A stretch of 64,000 nucleotides of DNA from Betaproteobacteria bacterium (GTDB lineage: Bacteria > Pseudomonadota > Gammaproteobacteria > Burkholderiales > Rhodocyclaceae). This document shows, in pieces, positions 1 through 9,361 of this stretch. The first letter of the stretch is position 1. Each line of letters opens with the position of its first letter. The translations under genes and the position numbers were made by a program. The notes below the pieces were generated by a model that had not been told where the DNA came from, ran no database searches, and was given only the letters and a program-made list of their open reading frames with translations. Where the stretch lies: assembly GCA_020621405.1 (NCBI GenBank), contig JAHRYN010000001.1, positions 248,001-312,000 on the forward strand, given 5' to 3'.

Positions 1-498
1 TTCACCCACACGGCGGCGCATCAGGCCTGGTACGCCGCGGTGAATGCGTTGTTCGGCCGCTTCAGGCGTTTCCGCGTCGACTACTCGGCCATTCCACGCG
101 CCACCTTCACCGAACCGGAAATCGCGCGGGTCGGTCTGAACGAGACGGAAGCGACAGCACGTGGCATCGCACACGAAGTGACGATCTATCCGCTCGACGA
201 CCTTGACCGCGCCATCACGGACGAAGTGGCTGGCGGCTTCATCAAGGTGCTGACCGTGCCGGGCAGCGACCGCATCCTCGGTGCGACCGTTGTCGGCGAA
301 CATGCTGGCGAGACGATAGGCGAATACGTGCTGGCGATGAAGAACGGCCTCGGCCTGAACAGGATTCTGGCCACCATCCACATCTACCCGACGATGAACG
401 AAGGCAACAGGTTCGCGGCCGGCGTCTGGAAGAAGGCGCACGCACCACAGAGGCTGCTGGCCTGGGCCGCCCGCTATCACGCATGGATGCGTCGATGA
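1..498 (+). CDS. FAD-dependent pyridine nucleotide-disulfide oxidoreductase, C-terminal part (5' end outside window)
   Basis: The reading frame is open from the first base, so this is the last 165 codons of a longer gene. It matches the dimerisation domain of the dihydrolipoamide dehydrogenase/mercuric reductase family: FTEPEIARVGLNE near the start and HIYPTMNE near the end. In lipoamide dehydrogenase the second position of that last motif is a catalytic His (HAHPT); here it is Tyr, as in mercuric reductase-like members. The C-terminal Cys pair of true mercuric reductase is absent. The redox-active disulfide and FAD domains are not visible, so the substrate is unknown. Its stop overlaps the next start (ATGA), which suggests translational coupling. 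Confidence 0.85.
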   Translation, partial: FTHTAAHQAWYAAVNALFGRFRRFRVDYSAIPRATFTEPEIARVGLNETEATARGIAHEVTIYPLDDLDRAITDEVAGGFIKVLTVPGSDRILGATVVGEHAGETIGEYVLAMKNGLGLNRILATIHIYPTMNEGNRFAAGVWKKAHAPQRLLAWAARYHAWMRR

Positions 499-1181
499 GA
501 AGTATCAGCATCGTGATGCCGGTACTGAACGAAGCGCCGGCCATCGCCGAGGCGCTGGCCGCGCTGCAGCCGCTGCGCGGCCGGGGCGTGGAAGTCGTCG
601 TCGCCGACGGCGGCAGCCGCGACGACACCGTGACGCTCGCACGGCCCCTGTGCGACCAGGTCGTTTGCACGCCCCGCGGACGCGCGCTGCAGATGAATGC
701 CGGTGCCGCCACGGCCACCGGCGACGTGCTGCTCTTCCTGCACGCCGACACCCGCCTGCCGGATGGCGCATACGCGCTGATCGACGGCGCGCTCGGCACC
801 GTGCGGCAATGGGGTCGCTTCGACGTGCGCATCGACGGCCGCCATCCGCTGCTGCGCCTGATCGCTTTCATGATGAACCTGCGCTCGCGCCTGACCGGCA
901 TCGCCACCGGCGACCAGGCCATCTTCTGCACGCGCGCGCTGTTCGACCGGCTCGGCGGCTTCGCGCCGATCGCGCTGATGGAAGACATCGATTTCTCACG
1001 CCGTGCCTCGCGCTTCGGTGCGCCGGTCTGTCTCACGGCGCGCGTCGTCACCTCGGGCCGGCGCTGGGAGCGACATGGCGTGCTGCGCACCGTGCTGCTG
1101 ATGTGGCGCCTGCGCCTGCGTTACTTTCTCGGTGCCGATCCGGGCGATCTGGCGCGCGACTACCGTCCGCACCATGAGTGA
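495..1181 (+). CDS. TIGR04283-type glycosyltransferase (GT2 fold)
   Basis: A family 2 glycosyltransferase of about 228 residues. It has the N-terminal SIVMPVLNEA strand, the nucleotide-binding VVVADGGSRDDT segment and a metal-binding HADTRLP (DxD-like), followed by ATGDQAIF and MEDIDFSRR. This pattern fits the TIGR04283 model, which databases label arsenosugar-biosynthesis glycosyltransferase because it is often found near the radical SAM gene arsS. No arsS or arsM is present in this window, so that role is not shown. An upstream ATG at 483 is possible, but 495 overlaps the preceding stop as ATGA and gives a typical N-terminus. The end overlaps the following gene by 8 bases. Confidence 0.85.
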   Translation: MRSISIVMPVLNEAPAIAEALAALQPLRGRGVEVVVADGGSRDDTVTLARPLCDQVVCTPRGRALQMNAGAATATGDVLLFLHADTRLPDGAYALIDGALGTVRQWGRFDVRIDGRHPLLRLIAFMMNLRSRLTGIATGDQAIFCTRALFDRLGGFAPIALMEDIDFSRRASRFGAPVCLTARVVTSGRRWERHGVLRTVLLMWRLRLRYFLGADPGDLARDYRPHHE

Positions 1182-1815
1182 AGACACGGGCGAGCGCGCG
1201 ACCGCGGTTCTGGTGTTCGCCCGCGCGCCGGTGGCCGGGCAGGCCAAGACCCGTCTGATCCCGCTGCTCGGCGCGCAGGGCGCCGCCGACCTCAGCGCGC
1301 AGCTGACGCGGCGTGCGCTGCGCGTGGCGCTCGACGCACGCATCGGCCCGGTCGAACTGTGGTGCGCGCCCGACGGCAGCCACCCATTCCTCACCGGCTC
1401 TGCGCGTGACTTCGGCGTCACGCTGCACGCCCAGTCGGCGGGCGACATCGGCGCACGCATGGCGCACGCCTTCGAGCACGCGCTGGTGCGCCACGGGCGG
1501 GTGGTGCTGATCGGTGCCGATGCCGTGTCGCTGCAGCCGGCCGACCTGCAGGCGGCCGCCGGGGCGCTGCGTCGACACGACTGCGCATTCGCGCCGGCCG
1601 CGGACGGCGGCTATCTGCTGGTCGCGCTGCAGACACTGCAGCCGGCACTGTTCGAAGACATCGCCTGGGGCGGCGAACAGGTATGGTCGCAGACGCAGGC
1701 ACGCATCGCTGTGCTCGGGCTGGACTGCCACATGCTGGCCACCGGTTACGACCTCGACCGCCCGGACGACTACCGGCGGGCGCTGCGCGACGGACTGATC
1801 GGAGCACCGCCGTGA
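1174..1815 (+). CDS. TIGR04282/DUF2064 glycosyltransferase-like protein
   Basis: About 213 residues with the nucleotidyltransferase-like fold of the DUF2064/TIGR04282 family. VLVFARAPVAGQAKTRL lies at the N-terminus (a nucleotide-sugar binding loop like that of MobA/CofC), then LIGADA and a PAADGGYLLVAL segment. This family almost always pairs with the preceding TIGR04283 gene and is named after the arsenosugar context in databases, but the biochemical role is not established here. The ATG at 1174 is inside the end of the previous gene, and the stop overlaps the next GTG start as GTGA, so the run reads as one coupled operon. A longer start at 1132 is less likely. Confidence 0.85.
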   Translation: MSEDTGERATAVLVFARAPVAGQAKTRLIPLLGAQGAADLSAQLTRRALRVALDARIGPVELWCAPDGSHPFLTGSARDFGVTLHAQSAGDIGARMAHAFEHALVRHGRVVLIGADAVSLQPADLQAAAGALRRHDCAFAPAADGGYLLVALQTLQPALFEDIAWGGEQVWSQTQARIAVLGLDCHMLATGYDLDRPDDYRRALRDGLIGAPP

Positions 1816-2543
1816 GATGGCCGTTGCGCACCCTGCTGGTCGCGACCCTGTGCTGTCTGTCCGGCGCACAGGCGGAACCGCCCCCGCTGCCCGCCTTTTC
1901 GGCACAGGCGGCGGGCACCCGCATCATCGGCTGGACGCCGTGGACGCTGAGCGGCAAGGCGGCACCGGCGGACTTCCGGCTGGTCGATCTGGACGGACGC
2001 GTCGTGCTGCGCGCCGAGGCGGCCAACGCCGCCTCGGCACTGATCCACGCCACTCGCATCGAGCCGGCAGCGACGCCGTGGCTGAACTGGCGCTGGCGCG
2101 CCGACCGTCTGCCCGAAGGCGGACGCTTCGGCACGCGCGACGGCGACGACTATGCGCTGCGCGTCTATGTGCTGTTCGACTACGACATTTCCAAACTGGG
2201 TCTGGCCACGCGGCTGAAGATGCATCTGGCGCGCGCACTCTACGGCAGCCAGCTGCCGGCGGCCGTGCTGTGCTACGTCTGGGACACGCGTGCCGTACCG
2301 GGCAGCCGCGTCTGGAGCGCCTACACAGACCGCGTGCGCATGATCGCGGTCGATGGCGCCGGTTCGACGCCAAGCAGCTGGAGCGCCGCCAGCCGGAACG
2401 TCGCCGACGACTTCCGCGAGGCTTTCGGCGAGGCAGCGCCCGCGATCACCGGCGTGGTCGTCGCCAGCGACACCGACAACACGCACGGCACGGCGCTGGG
2501 CTATTTCGGCGACCTGTCCTTCGACGCAAAGCCGCTGCCGTGA
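1812..2543 (+). CDS. DUF3047 family secreted protein
   Basis: A predicted exported protein of 243 residues. Read from the GTG at 1812, which overlaps the upstream stop as GTGA, it begins with a classical signal peptide (RWPLRTLLVATLCCLSG, probable cleavage after AQA). The mature part carries blocks seen in DUF3047 proteins: an LNWRWR segment, a DDYALRVYVLFD segment, a region naming Trp/Asp in VLCYVWD, and DNTHG near the end. The function of the family is unknown. Its place in a coupled run between glycosyltransferase-like genes and an oxidoreductase suggests an envelope role, but that is inference. Confidence 0.8.
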   Translation: MRWPLRTLLVATLCCLSGAQAEPPPLPAFSAQAAGTRIIGWTPWTLSGKAAPADFRLVDLDGRVVLRAEAANAASALIHATRIEPAATPWLNWRWRADRLPEGGRFGTRDGDDYALRVYVLFDYDISKLGLATRLKMHLARALYGSQLPAAVLCYVWDTRAVPGSRVWSAYTDRVRMIAVDGAGSTPSSWSAASRNVADDFREAFGEAAPAITGVVVASDTDNTHGTALGYFGDLSFDAKPLP

Positions 2544-3628
2544 CCCGCCTCGTCCTGCTCGGCGGCGGCCACGCCCATCTTTTCGTGCTCGAGGCGTTTG
2601 CCCGCGACCGGCCGGACGCGGAAATCCTGCTGATCACGCCGGACGCGCTGACGCCCTACTCCGGCATGCTGCCCGGCGTCATCGCCGGCCACTACCGCCA
2701 TCGTCAGACCTGCATCGACCTGCGTCCGCTGGCCGCCAAGGCCGGTTGCGCGCTGCGGCTCGATGCCGCAGTCGCACTGGACGCCGCACACCGACAGCTG
2801 CAGTTGGCAAGCGGCGAAATCGTCGGCTACGACCTGCTGTCGATCGATACTGGATCGACGCCTGCCATCCCTGACATACCAGGTGCCGCGCAACACGGCC
2901 ATCCGGTCAAGCCGGTCGCGACGCTGCTCGAAAGCTGGCGCACCGCCGCTCCGCCCGAATCGGTGGCGGTGATCGGCGCCGGCGCGGCCGGTGTCGAAAT
3001 CGCGCTGGCGCTGCGACACCGGGCGCCGGGCGCGCGCTGCACGCTGATCGACCGCTCGGCACAGATACTCGACCGCCAGCCGGAACGGCTGCAACGGCTG
3101 GCGCTGAACGAACTGGCGCGGCAGCGGATCGACCTGCTGACGGGTGCGCAGATCGCCCGGCTAGACCCTCATGCCGTGCTGCTGGCCGACGGCCTGCGCG
3201 TCGCCAGCGACTTCGCCGTCTGGACGACTGGCGCAGCACCTGCGAACTGGCTGCGCGACAGCGGGCTGGCGCTGGACGGCCGCGGTTTCATCGCAACAGA
3301 CCCGACGCTGCAGTCGCTGTCCCATCCCGAAGTGTTCGCCGCGGGCGACGTCGCGACGATGGCGGACGCGCCGCGGCCGAAATCGGGCGTGTATGCCGTG
3401 CGCGCGGGCCCGCCGCTGGCCGCCAACCTGCTGCGCGCCGTGCGCGGCGAAGCGCTGCAGCGCTGGCAGCCGCAGGCACGGGCGCTGATGATCATGGCCT
3501 GCGGCCGACGCAATGCCATCGCATCGCGCGGCGGCCTGTGCGTTCAGGGGGACTGGGTCTGGCGCTGGAAGGACCGGATAGACCGCGCTTTCGTGCGCCG
3601 CTTCGACCCGCGGGCCGATCAGGACTGA
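2540..3628 (+). CDS. FAD-dependent NADH dehydrogenase-like oxidoreductase (N-terminal-to-SelD type)
   Basis: A 362-residue flavoprotein of the pyridine nucleotide-disulfide oxidoreductase superfamily. The FAD-binding LVLLGGGHAH motif is at the N-terminus, TPYSGMLPG follows near residue 50, a second Rossmann motif (VIGAGAAGVEIA) lies near residue 150, and the FAD-contacting VFAAGDVA lies near residue 275. The pattern fits TIGR03169, the domain that in many bacteria is fused to the N-terminus of selenide water dikinase. Here it stands alone, about 5 kb from selD. The GTG start at 2540 overlaps the previous stop (GTGA). It ends convergently with the ybbA-like gene, overlapping by 10 bases. The electron acceptor is unknown. 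Confidence 0.85.
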   Translation: MTRLVLLGGGHAHLFVLEAFARDRPDAEILLITPDALTPYSGMLPGVIAGHYRHRQTCIDLRPLAAKAGCALRLDAAVALDAAHRQLQLASGEIVGYDLLSIDTGSTPAIPDIPGAAQHGHPVKPVATLLESWRTAAPPESVAVIGAGAAGVEIALALRHRAPGARCTLIDRSAQILDRQPERLQRLALNELARQRIDLLTGAQIARLDPHAVLLADGLRVASDFAVWTTGAAPANWLRDSGLALDGRGFIATDPTLQSLSHPEVFAAGDVATMADAPRPKSGVYAVRAGPPLAANLLRAVRGEALQRWQPQARALMIMACGRRNAIASRGGLCVQGDWVWRWKDRIDRAFVRRFDPRADQD

Positions 3629-4317
3629 TCGACGATGCGCCCGGCCGCCAGCCGGATGCGGCGCGCACAGCGCGACGCCAGCGCCTCGTCGTGCGTCACC
3701 AGTACCAGCGTGGTGCCGCGCTCGGCGTTCATTTCGAACATCAGGTCGATGACCGACAGGCCAGTCGCGGCATCCAGATTGCCGGTCGGCTCGTCGGCAA
3801 GCAGCAGCATCGGTTCGGGCGCGAAGGCACGCGCCAGCGCCACGCGCTGCTGCTCGCCGCCGGACAGCTGGCGCGGGTAGTGCGTCATGCGCGACGCCAG
3901 TCCGACGCGTTCGAGCAGGCTGCGCGCGCGTTCCTGCACGCGGTCGGTGCCGGCCAGTTCCAGCGGCAGCATGACGTTTTCCAGCGCGGTCAGCGCCGGC
4001 AGCAGCTGGAAGGACTGGAACACGAAGCCCACCTTCTCGCCGCGCAGCTGCGCGCGCTGATCCTCGTCGAGCGCGAAAATGTCCTGGCCGTCGATGCGCA
4101 CACTGCCACCGTTCGGCAGATCCAGCCCGGCCAGCAGCCCGAGCAGCGTCGACTTGCCGGAACCGCTGGCGCCGACGATGGCCAGAGCTTCGCCGGCGCG
4201 CACCGTGAAGGCGATATCCTGAAGTATCTGCAGCGGCGCCGTGCCGCTGGTGACCTGTTTGCCCAGCCCTGCGACTTCAAGCAGTGGCGGGGTCGTTTTC
4301 GGAGTCTCTGTCGGCAT
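3619..4317 (-). CDS. ybbA: ABC transporter ATP-binding protein, YbbA/LolD type
   Basis: A 232-residue ABC ATPase with Walker A (GASGSGKST), signature LSGGEQQRVALARA and Walker B (LLLADEPTGNLD) motifs. The sequence and its divergent pairing with tesA match E. coli YbbA, which works with the large permease YbbP in an MacB-type exporter. Here the downstream neighbour is a convergent oxidoreductase, so the permease gene is not adjacent, unlike in E. coli. Its ATG shares two bases with the tesA start on the other strand, leaving each ribosome binding site inside the other gene. LolD is the main alternative name. Confidence 0.88.
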   Translation of the reverse strand: MPTETPKTTPPLLEVAGLGKQVTSGTAPLQILQDIAFTVRAGEALAIVGASGSGKSTLLGLLAGLDLPNGGSVRIDGQDIFALDEDQRAQLRGEKVGFVFQSFQLLPALTALENVMLPLELAGTDRVQERARSLLERVGLASRMTHYPRQLSGGEQQRVALARAFAPEPMLLLADEPTGNLDAATGLSVIDLMFEMNAERGTTLVLVTHDEALASRCARRIRLAAGRIVDQS

Positions 4318-4942
4318 GAAGAAATACGTATTCTGGCTGTTCTGTCTGTTTGCAATCGCGCTGCCCGTCGGGGCGCAGACGCTGCTGGTGGTTGGCGACA
4401 GTCTGTCGGCCGGCTACGGCCTGCGCAAGCAGGAAGCCTGGCCGGTGCTGCTGGGCGAAAGACTGGCACAGGCCGGTTACGGCTATTCAGTCGCCAATGC
4501 GAGCATCAGCGGCGACACCACGGCCAACGGGCTGTCACGCCTGGATGCGGCACTGGCCGCCAGCAAGCCGGCCATCGTCATCATCGCGCTGGGTGCCAAT
4601 GACGGCCTGCGCGGCCTGTCGCTAAGGAGCATGCGTGACAACCTGGAAGCCATGGTGCGCAAGTCGCAGGCAAGCGGTGCGAAGGTACTGATCGCCGGCA
4701 TGCAGCTGCCGCCGAACTACGGCCCGGATTACACGCAAAAGTTCGCCGACACCTTCACCGAAGTCGCAAAAACCACGGGGTCGGCGTTGCTGCCCTTCAT
4801 GCTCGACGGCTTCGCAGCCGATCCGGGCCGCTTTCAGGCCGACGGCATCCATCCGGTGGCAGGCGCGCAGACCAGCATCGTCGACAACATCTGGACACCG
4901 CTCAGACCGCTGCTTGGCAAACCGCAAAAAACCCGGCATTGA
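4316..4942 (+). CDS. tesA: Arylesterase / thioesterase I / lysophospholipase TesA
   Basis: A periplasmic SGNH hydrolase of 208 residues with a signal peptide (start MKKYVFWLFCLFAIALP, cleavage near GAQ). The catalytic blocks are visible in order: GDSLSAGYGL with the nucleophilic Ser, the Gly of SGDTTANG, GANDGLRG with the oxyanion Asn, and DGIHP with the catalytic Asp and His. TesA-type enzymes cleave acyl-CoA thioesters, lysophospholipids and aryl esters. The start is placed at 4316 because it gives a clean signal peptide and has a GGAG about 13 bases upstream. An in-frame extension to 4241 would run into ybbA. It is divergent from ybbA, as in E. coli. Confidence 0.93.
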   Translation: MKKYVFWLFCLFAIALPVGAQTLLVVGDSLSAGYGLRKQEAWPVLLGERLAQAGYGYSVANASISGDTTANGLSRLDAALAASKPAIVIIALGANDGLRGLSLRSMRDNLEAMVRKSQASGAKVLIAGMQLPPNYGPDYTQKFADTFTEVAKTTGSALLPFMLDGFAADPGRFQADGIHPVAGAQTSIVDNIWTPLRPLLGKPQKTRH

Positions 4943-4951
4943 CGGAGAGCG

Positions 4952-4973
4952 GGTGCCCGCCGCGGTGGGCACC
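4952..4973. terminator. Hairpin between convergent tesA and the hybrid kinase
   Basis: GGTGCCC and GGGCACC pair over seven bases around an 8-base loop in the 39-base gap between two convergent genes. There is no run of T on either side, so it is a possible bidirectional end signal rather than a classical intrinsic terminator. Confidence 0.4.
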
Positions 4974-4981
4974 GGTTGAGG

Positions 4982-7957
4982 TCAGCCTCCGGTCGCTGCG
5001 GGCTCGCGCAACCAGTGCAGCAGTATCCGGTACAGCGTGTCTGGCGCGACCGGCTTGCCGATATGATCGTCGATGCCGGCTTCCAGACAGCGTTCGCGAT
5101 CCTCGTCGAACGCATTGGCGGTCATCGCCAGAATCGGGATGGCGGACCAGCCGGGCAGCTGGCGGATGGCGCAGGTGGCGTCAAGGCCGTTCATGACCGG
5201 CATTTGTATGTCCATCAGGATCAGCGCGTAATTCCCGTCGCGCGCCCTGTCCACCGCCTCCTGGCCGTTGACGGCGACATCCACCACCAGTCCGGCGTCC
5301 TCCAGCAGCAGCGATGCCACTTCGCGGTTCAGCGGCTCGTCCTCGACCAGCAGCACGCGTACGCCACCGAACAGTCGTTCCAGCATCTCTCGCGGCGCTT
5401 CGGTCCGTTCGCCAGCGGTGGACAGCCGTTGCTCGGCGACCCGGCGCAGCCGTGCCGTCGCCCAGAAGGTGCTGCCGACACCTTCCTGGCTGACGACGCC
5501 GGCATCGCCGCCCATCAGCAGCGCGATGCGCTTGCAGATGGTCAGGCCCAGACCGGTGCCGCCATACCTGCGGGTCGATGATTCGTCGGCCTGCGTGAAC
5601 GCCTGGAACAGACGCGCCTGCTGTTCCTGGCTGACGCCGATGCCCTGATCCACCACCTCGATGCGCAGCAGCACGCTGCTCGCATCCTCCTCCTCGACGC
5701 GGGCACGCACGACGATCTGGCCGGGTCCGGAGAACTTGATCGCGTTGCCGATGAAATTCAGCAGGATCTGACGCAGGCGGAAGGCATCGCCACACAGCGT
5801 GTCAGGCAGCCCGGCCGAAATTTCCCGCGACAGCGACTGCCCCTTTTCCCGCGCCGGCTGGTCCTGCATGCGCAGGCTTTCGTCGATCACTCCGGTCACG
5901 GAGAACTCGTTCTGTTCGAGCGTGAGCCGGTCAGCCTCGATCTTGGAAAGGTCGAGAATGTCGTTGATCACGTTGAGCAGATGCCGGGCCGCACCGATGC
6001 TCTTGCCGAGCTGGTCGATCTGCTTCGGATCGGTGGCGCGGCGGAGTGCCAGATTGGTCATGCCGATGATGCCGTTCATCGGCGTGCGCAGTTCATGGCT
6101 CATGTTGGCCAGGAACAGGCTCTTGGCCCGGTTGGCGGATTCCGCGGCATCGCGCGCCGCTGCCAGTTCGGCGGTCCGCGACAGCACGAGTTCTTCGAGA
6201 TGATGCTGGTACTGCTCGAGTTCCGCTTCGGCCTGCTTGCGGTCAGTGATGTCGCGCGACAGGACGATGAAGTGCGGCACCTCGCCTTCCGCGACAGGCT
6301 TGCGGGCGACCGAAAGCTCGAACCAGATCCTGCCCTGCGGCAGATCCAGCGCGAACTGCATGCCCTGTGAATGCCCGTTCCGGTCGGCTTCCTGCAATGC
6401 GGCCAGCACGACCGCCGAGGCATCGGCAGGAAGCACGTCGGTGACCAGCCTGCCGATCAGCGCCTGCGATGGCGCCGCCAGCAACTCGGTATGCGGGGAA
6501 TGAAAGTCGTAATAGCGGCCATCAAGCCCCAGATCGAACAGCAGATCGGGAATGGCGTCGAGCGTGGCCTGCAGCTTGGCCTCGCCCTGGCGCAGCGCTT
6601 CTTCCGTCTTCTTGTTCGCCGTGATGTCGGTGATGAAGCCATGCCATAGCGTTCCGCCATCCGCTTCGCGCTCGGGAGCCGAATTGCCCAGCAGCCAGCG
6701 GATGGTGCCGTCGGGAAAGCGCACCCGATACTCCTGGCTCCACAGCGAAAGGTTCTGCGCCGAGCGCCGGATGGATGCAGTCACGTCCGGGAGGTCGTCA
6801 GGGTGAATGATGGCCAATACCGGGGAAGCATCCTCGCGCACCTGTTCCGGGGTGACACGGTAGACCTCGCGGATGGCCTCGCTGGCAAACGGGAAACAGC
6901 TGCTGTCATCGGGGCGCAGTCGATACTGAAAGACGACGCCGGGCACCCGGCTCGAAATCTTCTGCAGGCGGCCAGTCGCTTCGGTCCGTGCTTCCTCCAG
7001 CAGCTCGGCTTGCGAAAGCCGACGCAGAAGCAAGGCGGCAACGAACAGCGAAAAGACCAGAAAGCCGGCCGAAAAAGCAGCCGCTTGATAGGCTTCGGTC
7101 ATCCAGCTGGACAGATAGTCCTCGGTCGCGGCGGCCGCAACGACAATCATGGGCACCTTGTCCAGGCGATGGAAGGTGACCATGCGCTGAATGCCGTCAC
7201 CACCTCCGGAATTGAGGAAGGTGGCGACCGGTACTCCCGACTCTGCATTTTTCTGTAACTCCGCCGACACCTCGCGATTGCCGACTGCTCCGGTCTTGCC
7301 GGGGAAGACAGGCATGCGCGTGATCAACCCGAGGTCGGCGTCGCGCAGTTGGATGCTGCCGCGCGGGCCGAGATCGAAGCGGGACAGCAGCTGCGAAAAT
7401 CGTTCGACCGCAATCGACGCCGTCACGACGCCGGCAAAGCGGCCGTCCGGGTAGGTGTAGCGCCGGACGAAAGGCACCAGATGCTTGTTGATCACCCGCC
7501 CCATGACCGGCTTGGAGACGTAAAGGTCGTCGCCGGGATTGTCGCGCTGGAAAACGAAATAGTCCCGATCCGCGACACTGACACGGTCGTCCTTGCGTAC
7601 CCGCGGACCGACGGTCATCAGGCCTTCGGCGTCAACAACCGTCAGGTGCTCCAGCTCAGGCAGGCGATGCAGCAGCCTGACCACGAAGGCATTCATCGCC
7701 GCCTCGTCGACGCCGCCACGGGCCAGTTCCCGTTCGAGTTCGTCAGCCACCGTGAGCAGCGCGAGATCGATCTTGTCCACGCTGTCGGACACCAGTTGAT
7801 CGAGCGCATTGGCAGTGTTCTGCGTCAGAACCTGCGCTTCGAACTGATGCTGCTGCCAGGATCGATGCAGCGCGTAGCCCGACAGCGCGAACACCAGAAC
7901 ATTCACGCAGACCAGACCGATCCACAACGGCGCGCGCCAACCTCCGGGTGAACTCAT
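4982..7957 (-). CDS. Membrane hybrid sensor histidine kinase/response regulator (Cache-PAS-PAS-HisKA-HATPase-REC)
   Basis: A 991-residue membrane sensor. One helix lies near residues 10-30 and a second near 293-313, enclosing a roughly 260-residue periplasmic domain of dCache type ([12 protein letters not shown] block). Two PAS domains follow (about 330-450 and 460-580; [13 protein letters not shown] is typical of PAS_3). Then come a HisKA domain with the phospho-acceptor His near residue 620 ([11 protein letters not shown]), an HATPase with [11 protein letters not shown], and a C-terminal receiver with [13 protein letters not shown] (Asp near 913) and a conserved Lys in IGKPV. There is no Hpt domain and no neighbouring regulator, so the phosphorelay partner is elsewhere. 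The ligand is unknown. It lies 318 bases downstream of selD on the same strand. Confidence 0.93.
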   Translation of the reverse strand: MSSPGGWRAPLWIGLVCVNVLVFALSGYALHRSWQQHQFEAQVLTQNTANALDQLVSDSVDKIDLALLTVADELERELARGGVDEAAMNAFVVRLLHRLPELEHLTVVDAEGLMTVGPRVRKDDRVSVADRDYFVFQRDNPGDDLYVSKPVMGRVINKHLVPFVRRYTYPDGRFAGVVTASIAVERFSQLLSRFDLGPRGSIQLRDADLGLITRMPVFPGKTGAVGNREVSAELQKNAESGVPVATFLNSGGGDGIQRMVTFHRLDKVPMIVVAAAATEDYLSSWMTEAYQAAAFSAGFLVFSLFVAALLLRRLSQAELLEEARTEATGRLQKISSRVPGVVFQYRLRPDDSSCFPFASEAIREVYRVTPEQVREDASPVLAIIHPDDLPDVTASIRRSAQNLSLWSQEYRVRFPDGTIRWLLGNSAPEREADGGTLWHGFITDITANKKTEEALRQGEAKLQATLDAIPDLLFDLGLDGRYYDFHSPHTELLAAPSQALIGRLVTDVLPADASAVVLAALQEADRNGHSQGMQFALDLPQGRIWFELSVARKPVAEGEVPHFIVLSRDITDRKQAEAELEQYQHHLEELVLSRTAELAAARDAAESANRAKSLFLANMSHELRTPMNGIIGMTNLALRRATDPKQIDQLGKSIGAARHLLNVINDILDLSKIEADRLTLEQNEFSVTGVIDESLRMQDQPAREKGQSLSREISAGLPDTLCGDAFRLRQILLNFIGNAIKFSGPGQIVVRARVEEEDASSVLLRIEVVDQGIGVSQEQQARLFQAFTQADESSTRRYGGTGLGLTICKRIALLMGGDAGVVSQEGVGSTFWATARLRRVAEQRLSTAGERTEAPREMLERLFGGVRVLLVEDEPLNREVASLLLEDAGLVVDVAVNGQEAVDRARDGNYALILMDIQMPVMNGLDATCAIRQLPGWSAIPILAMTANAFDEDRERCLEAGIDDHIGKPVAPDTLYRILLHWLREPAATGG

Positions 7958-8275
7958 GCGTCAGTTTCTCGATCGTCGCCGATGTAGGTTGTATTTGTAT
8001 CGACAGCGCGGTTTCGGCAGCCCGATTCCGGCCGCATCATGGCCAGTTCGCCGAACTGGTCTGGCAGCACCGGCTGCTGCCTGCTCGACCCGGTTACCCC
8101 GGCAAACGTATGTACGGGCAGTCGCGAGCACGCGCCGACACAAACCGCGCAAAGTTTTGAGGAGCGTAGTTTATCCCCACGAGAGGAAGGGGTTTGTATC
8201 GGATCATCACACCAGCCGCGAAACCGGACCCCGGAAAGGAGTCGCGACCGGCGCTCCGGCAACGGACTGTCCGGG
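7958..8275. other. 318-base intergenic region between selD and the hybrid kinase
   Basis: No coding sequence on either strand looks real here, as the long plus-strand frame crossing it is a shadow of selD. It must hold the kinase promoter on the minus strand, but I see no convincing -35/-10 pair. A small CCCC/GGGG hairpin with an A/G-rich loop lies near 8175-8192. I assign no function. Confidence 0.5.
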
Positions 8276-9343
8276 CTAGGCGACCACGTCGATGCCCGCA
8301 GTGCCGGCGGAAAGACCACCTATCACCGCCGCTTCCGCGAAACCGTCCTGACGGAAGGCATCAAGCACCTGACCGACGACTTCCTCCGCGCACGCAACCA
8401 GCAGGCCGCCGGAGGTCTGCGGATCGGTGGCCAGCTTCTGTTGCCACGGTTCAATGTCCGCCGACAGCGTGACCTCGTGACCGTAGGCCGCCCAGTTGCG
8501 CGCGGATGCACCGGTGGCGATGCCGGCGCTGGCGTGCGCGACCGCTTCGGCAATCAGCGGCAGGCGCGAAAACGCCACCTGCGCGCGCAGTTTCGAGCCG
8601 CGGCAGATTTCGAGCAGGTGGCCGGCCAGGCCGAAACCGGTGACGTCGGTCATCGCATGCACGCCGTCGATGTCCGCCAGTTTCAGGCCGGGCGTGTTCA
8701 GGCGCGTGGTCCAGTCCATCATCGTGCGCAGGCCGTCCGGCGACAGCACGCCTTTCTTGAGCGCGGCGGACAGCACGCCGACACCCAGCGGCTTGCCCAG
8801 CACGAGCACGTCGCCGGCACGCGCGCCGCTGTTGCGCTTGAGCTTGCACGGATCGACCAGACCCAGCGCCACCAGACCATAGATCGGTTCGAGCACGTCG
8901 ATGGAATGCCCACCGGCCACCGGAATGCCGGCCCGCGCGCACACTTCCTCGCCGCCAGCCAGGATGTCGCGGATGACGTCCAGCGGCAGCTTGTCCAGCG
9001 GCATGCCGACGATGGCCAGTGCCATGATGGGGCGACCGCCCATCGCATAGACGTCGGAAATCGCGTTGGTCGCCGCGATGCGCCCGAAATCGCGCGCATC
9101 GTCGACAATCGGGGTGAAGAAGTCGGTCGTGGCGACCAGCGCCAATTCGTCGGTCAGCTTGTATACCGCAGCGTCGTCCGATGTTTCGGTGCCGACCAGC
9201 AGCGCCTCGGGCATCATGCGCGCCACACCGCTCTGCGCCAGCAGTTCGCTCAGCACGCCGGGAGCGATCTTGCAGCCACAGCCGCCGCCGTGAGAGAACT
9301 GGGTCAGCCGGACGGGCAAAGCGGGAGCGGGAATCTGATTCAT
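8276..9343 (-). CDS. selD: Selenide, water dikinase
   Basis: A 355-residue enzyme that makes selenophosphate from selenide and ATP, the selenium donor for selenouridine in tRNA and for selenocysteine. The N-terminal motif SHGGGCGCKI contains the catalytic Cys (about residue 22, equivalent to E. coli Cys17) and Lys (about 25); this is the Cys form, not the selenocysteine form. Further markers are DDAAVY, TTDFFTPIVDD, AMGGRPIMALAI, GGHSID and MTDVTGFGLAGH. The start at 9343 fits the family's N-terminal length, and an in-frame extension upstream would cover mnmH. It is divergent from mnmH with 18 bases between start codons. No selA or selB is in the window, so the visible use of the product is tRNA modification. 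Confidence 0.96.
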   Translation of the reverse strand: MNQIPAPALPVRLTQFSHGGGCGCKIAPGVLSELLAQSGVARMMPEALLVGTETSDDAAVYKLTDELALVATTDFFTPIVDDARDFGRIAATNAISDVYAMGGRPIMALAIVGMPLDKLPLDVIRDILAGGEEVCARAGIPVAGGHSIDVLEPIYGLVALGLVDPCKLKRNSGARAGDVLVLGKPLGVGVLSAALKKGVLSPDGLRTMMDWTTRLNTPGLKLADIDGVHAMTDVTGFGLAGHLLEICRGSKLRAQVAFSRLPLIAEAVAHASAGIATGASARNWAAYGHEVTLSADIEPWQQKLATDPQTSGGLLVACAEEVVGQVLDAFRQDGFAEAAVIGGLSAGTAGIDVVA

Positions 9344-9361
9344 GGACAAGGACAATTCGGG

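Noticed and set aside
8039-9361. Long in-frame 5' extension of mnmH across selD
   Set aside because: The added 441 residues are antisense to selD and lack family features; the true start is the ATG at 9362.
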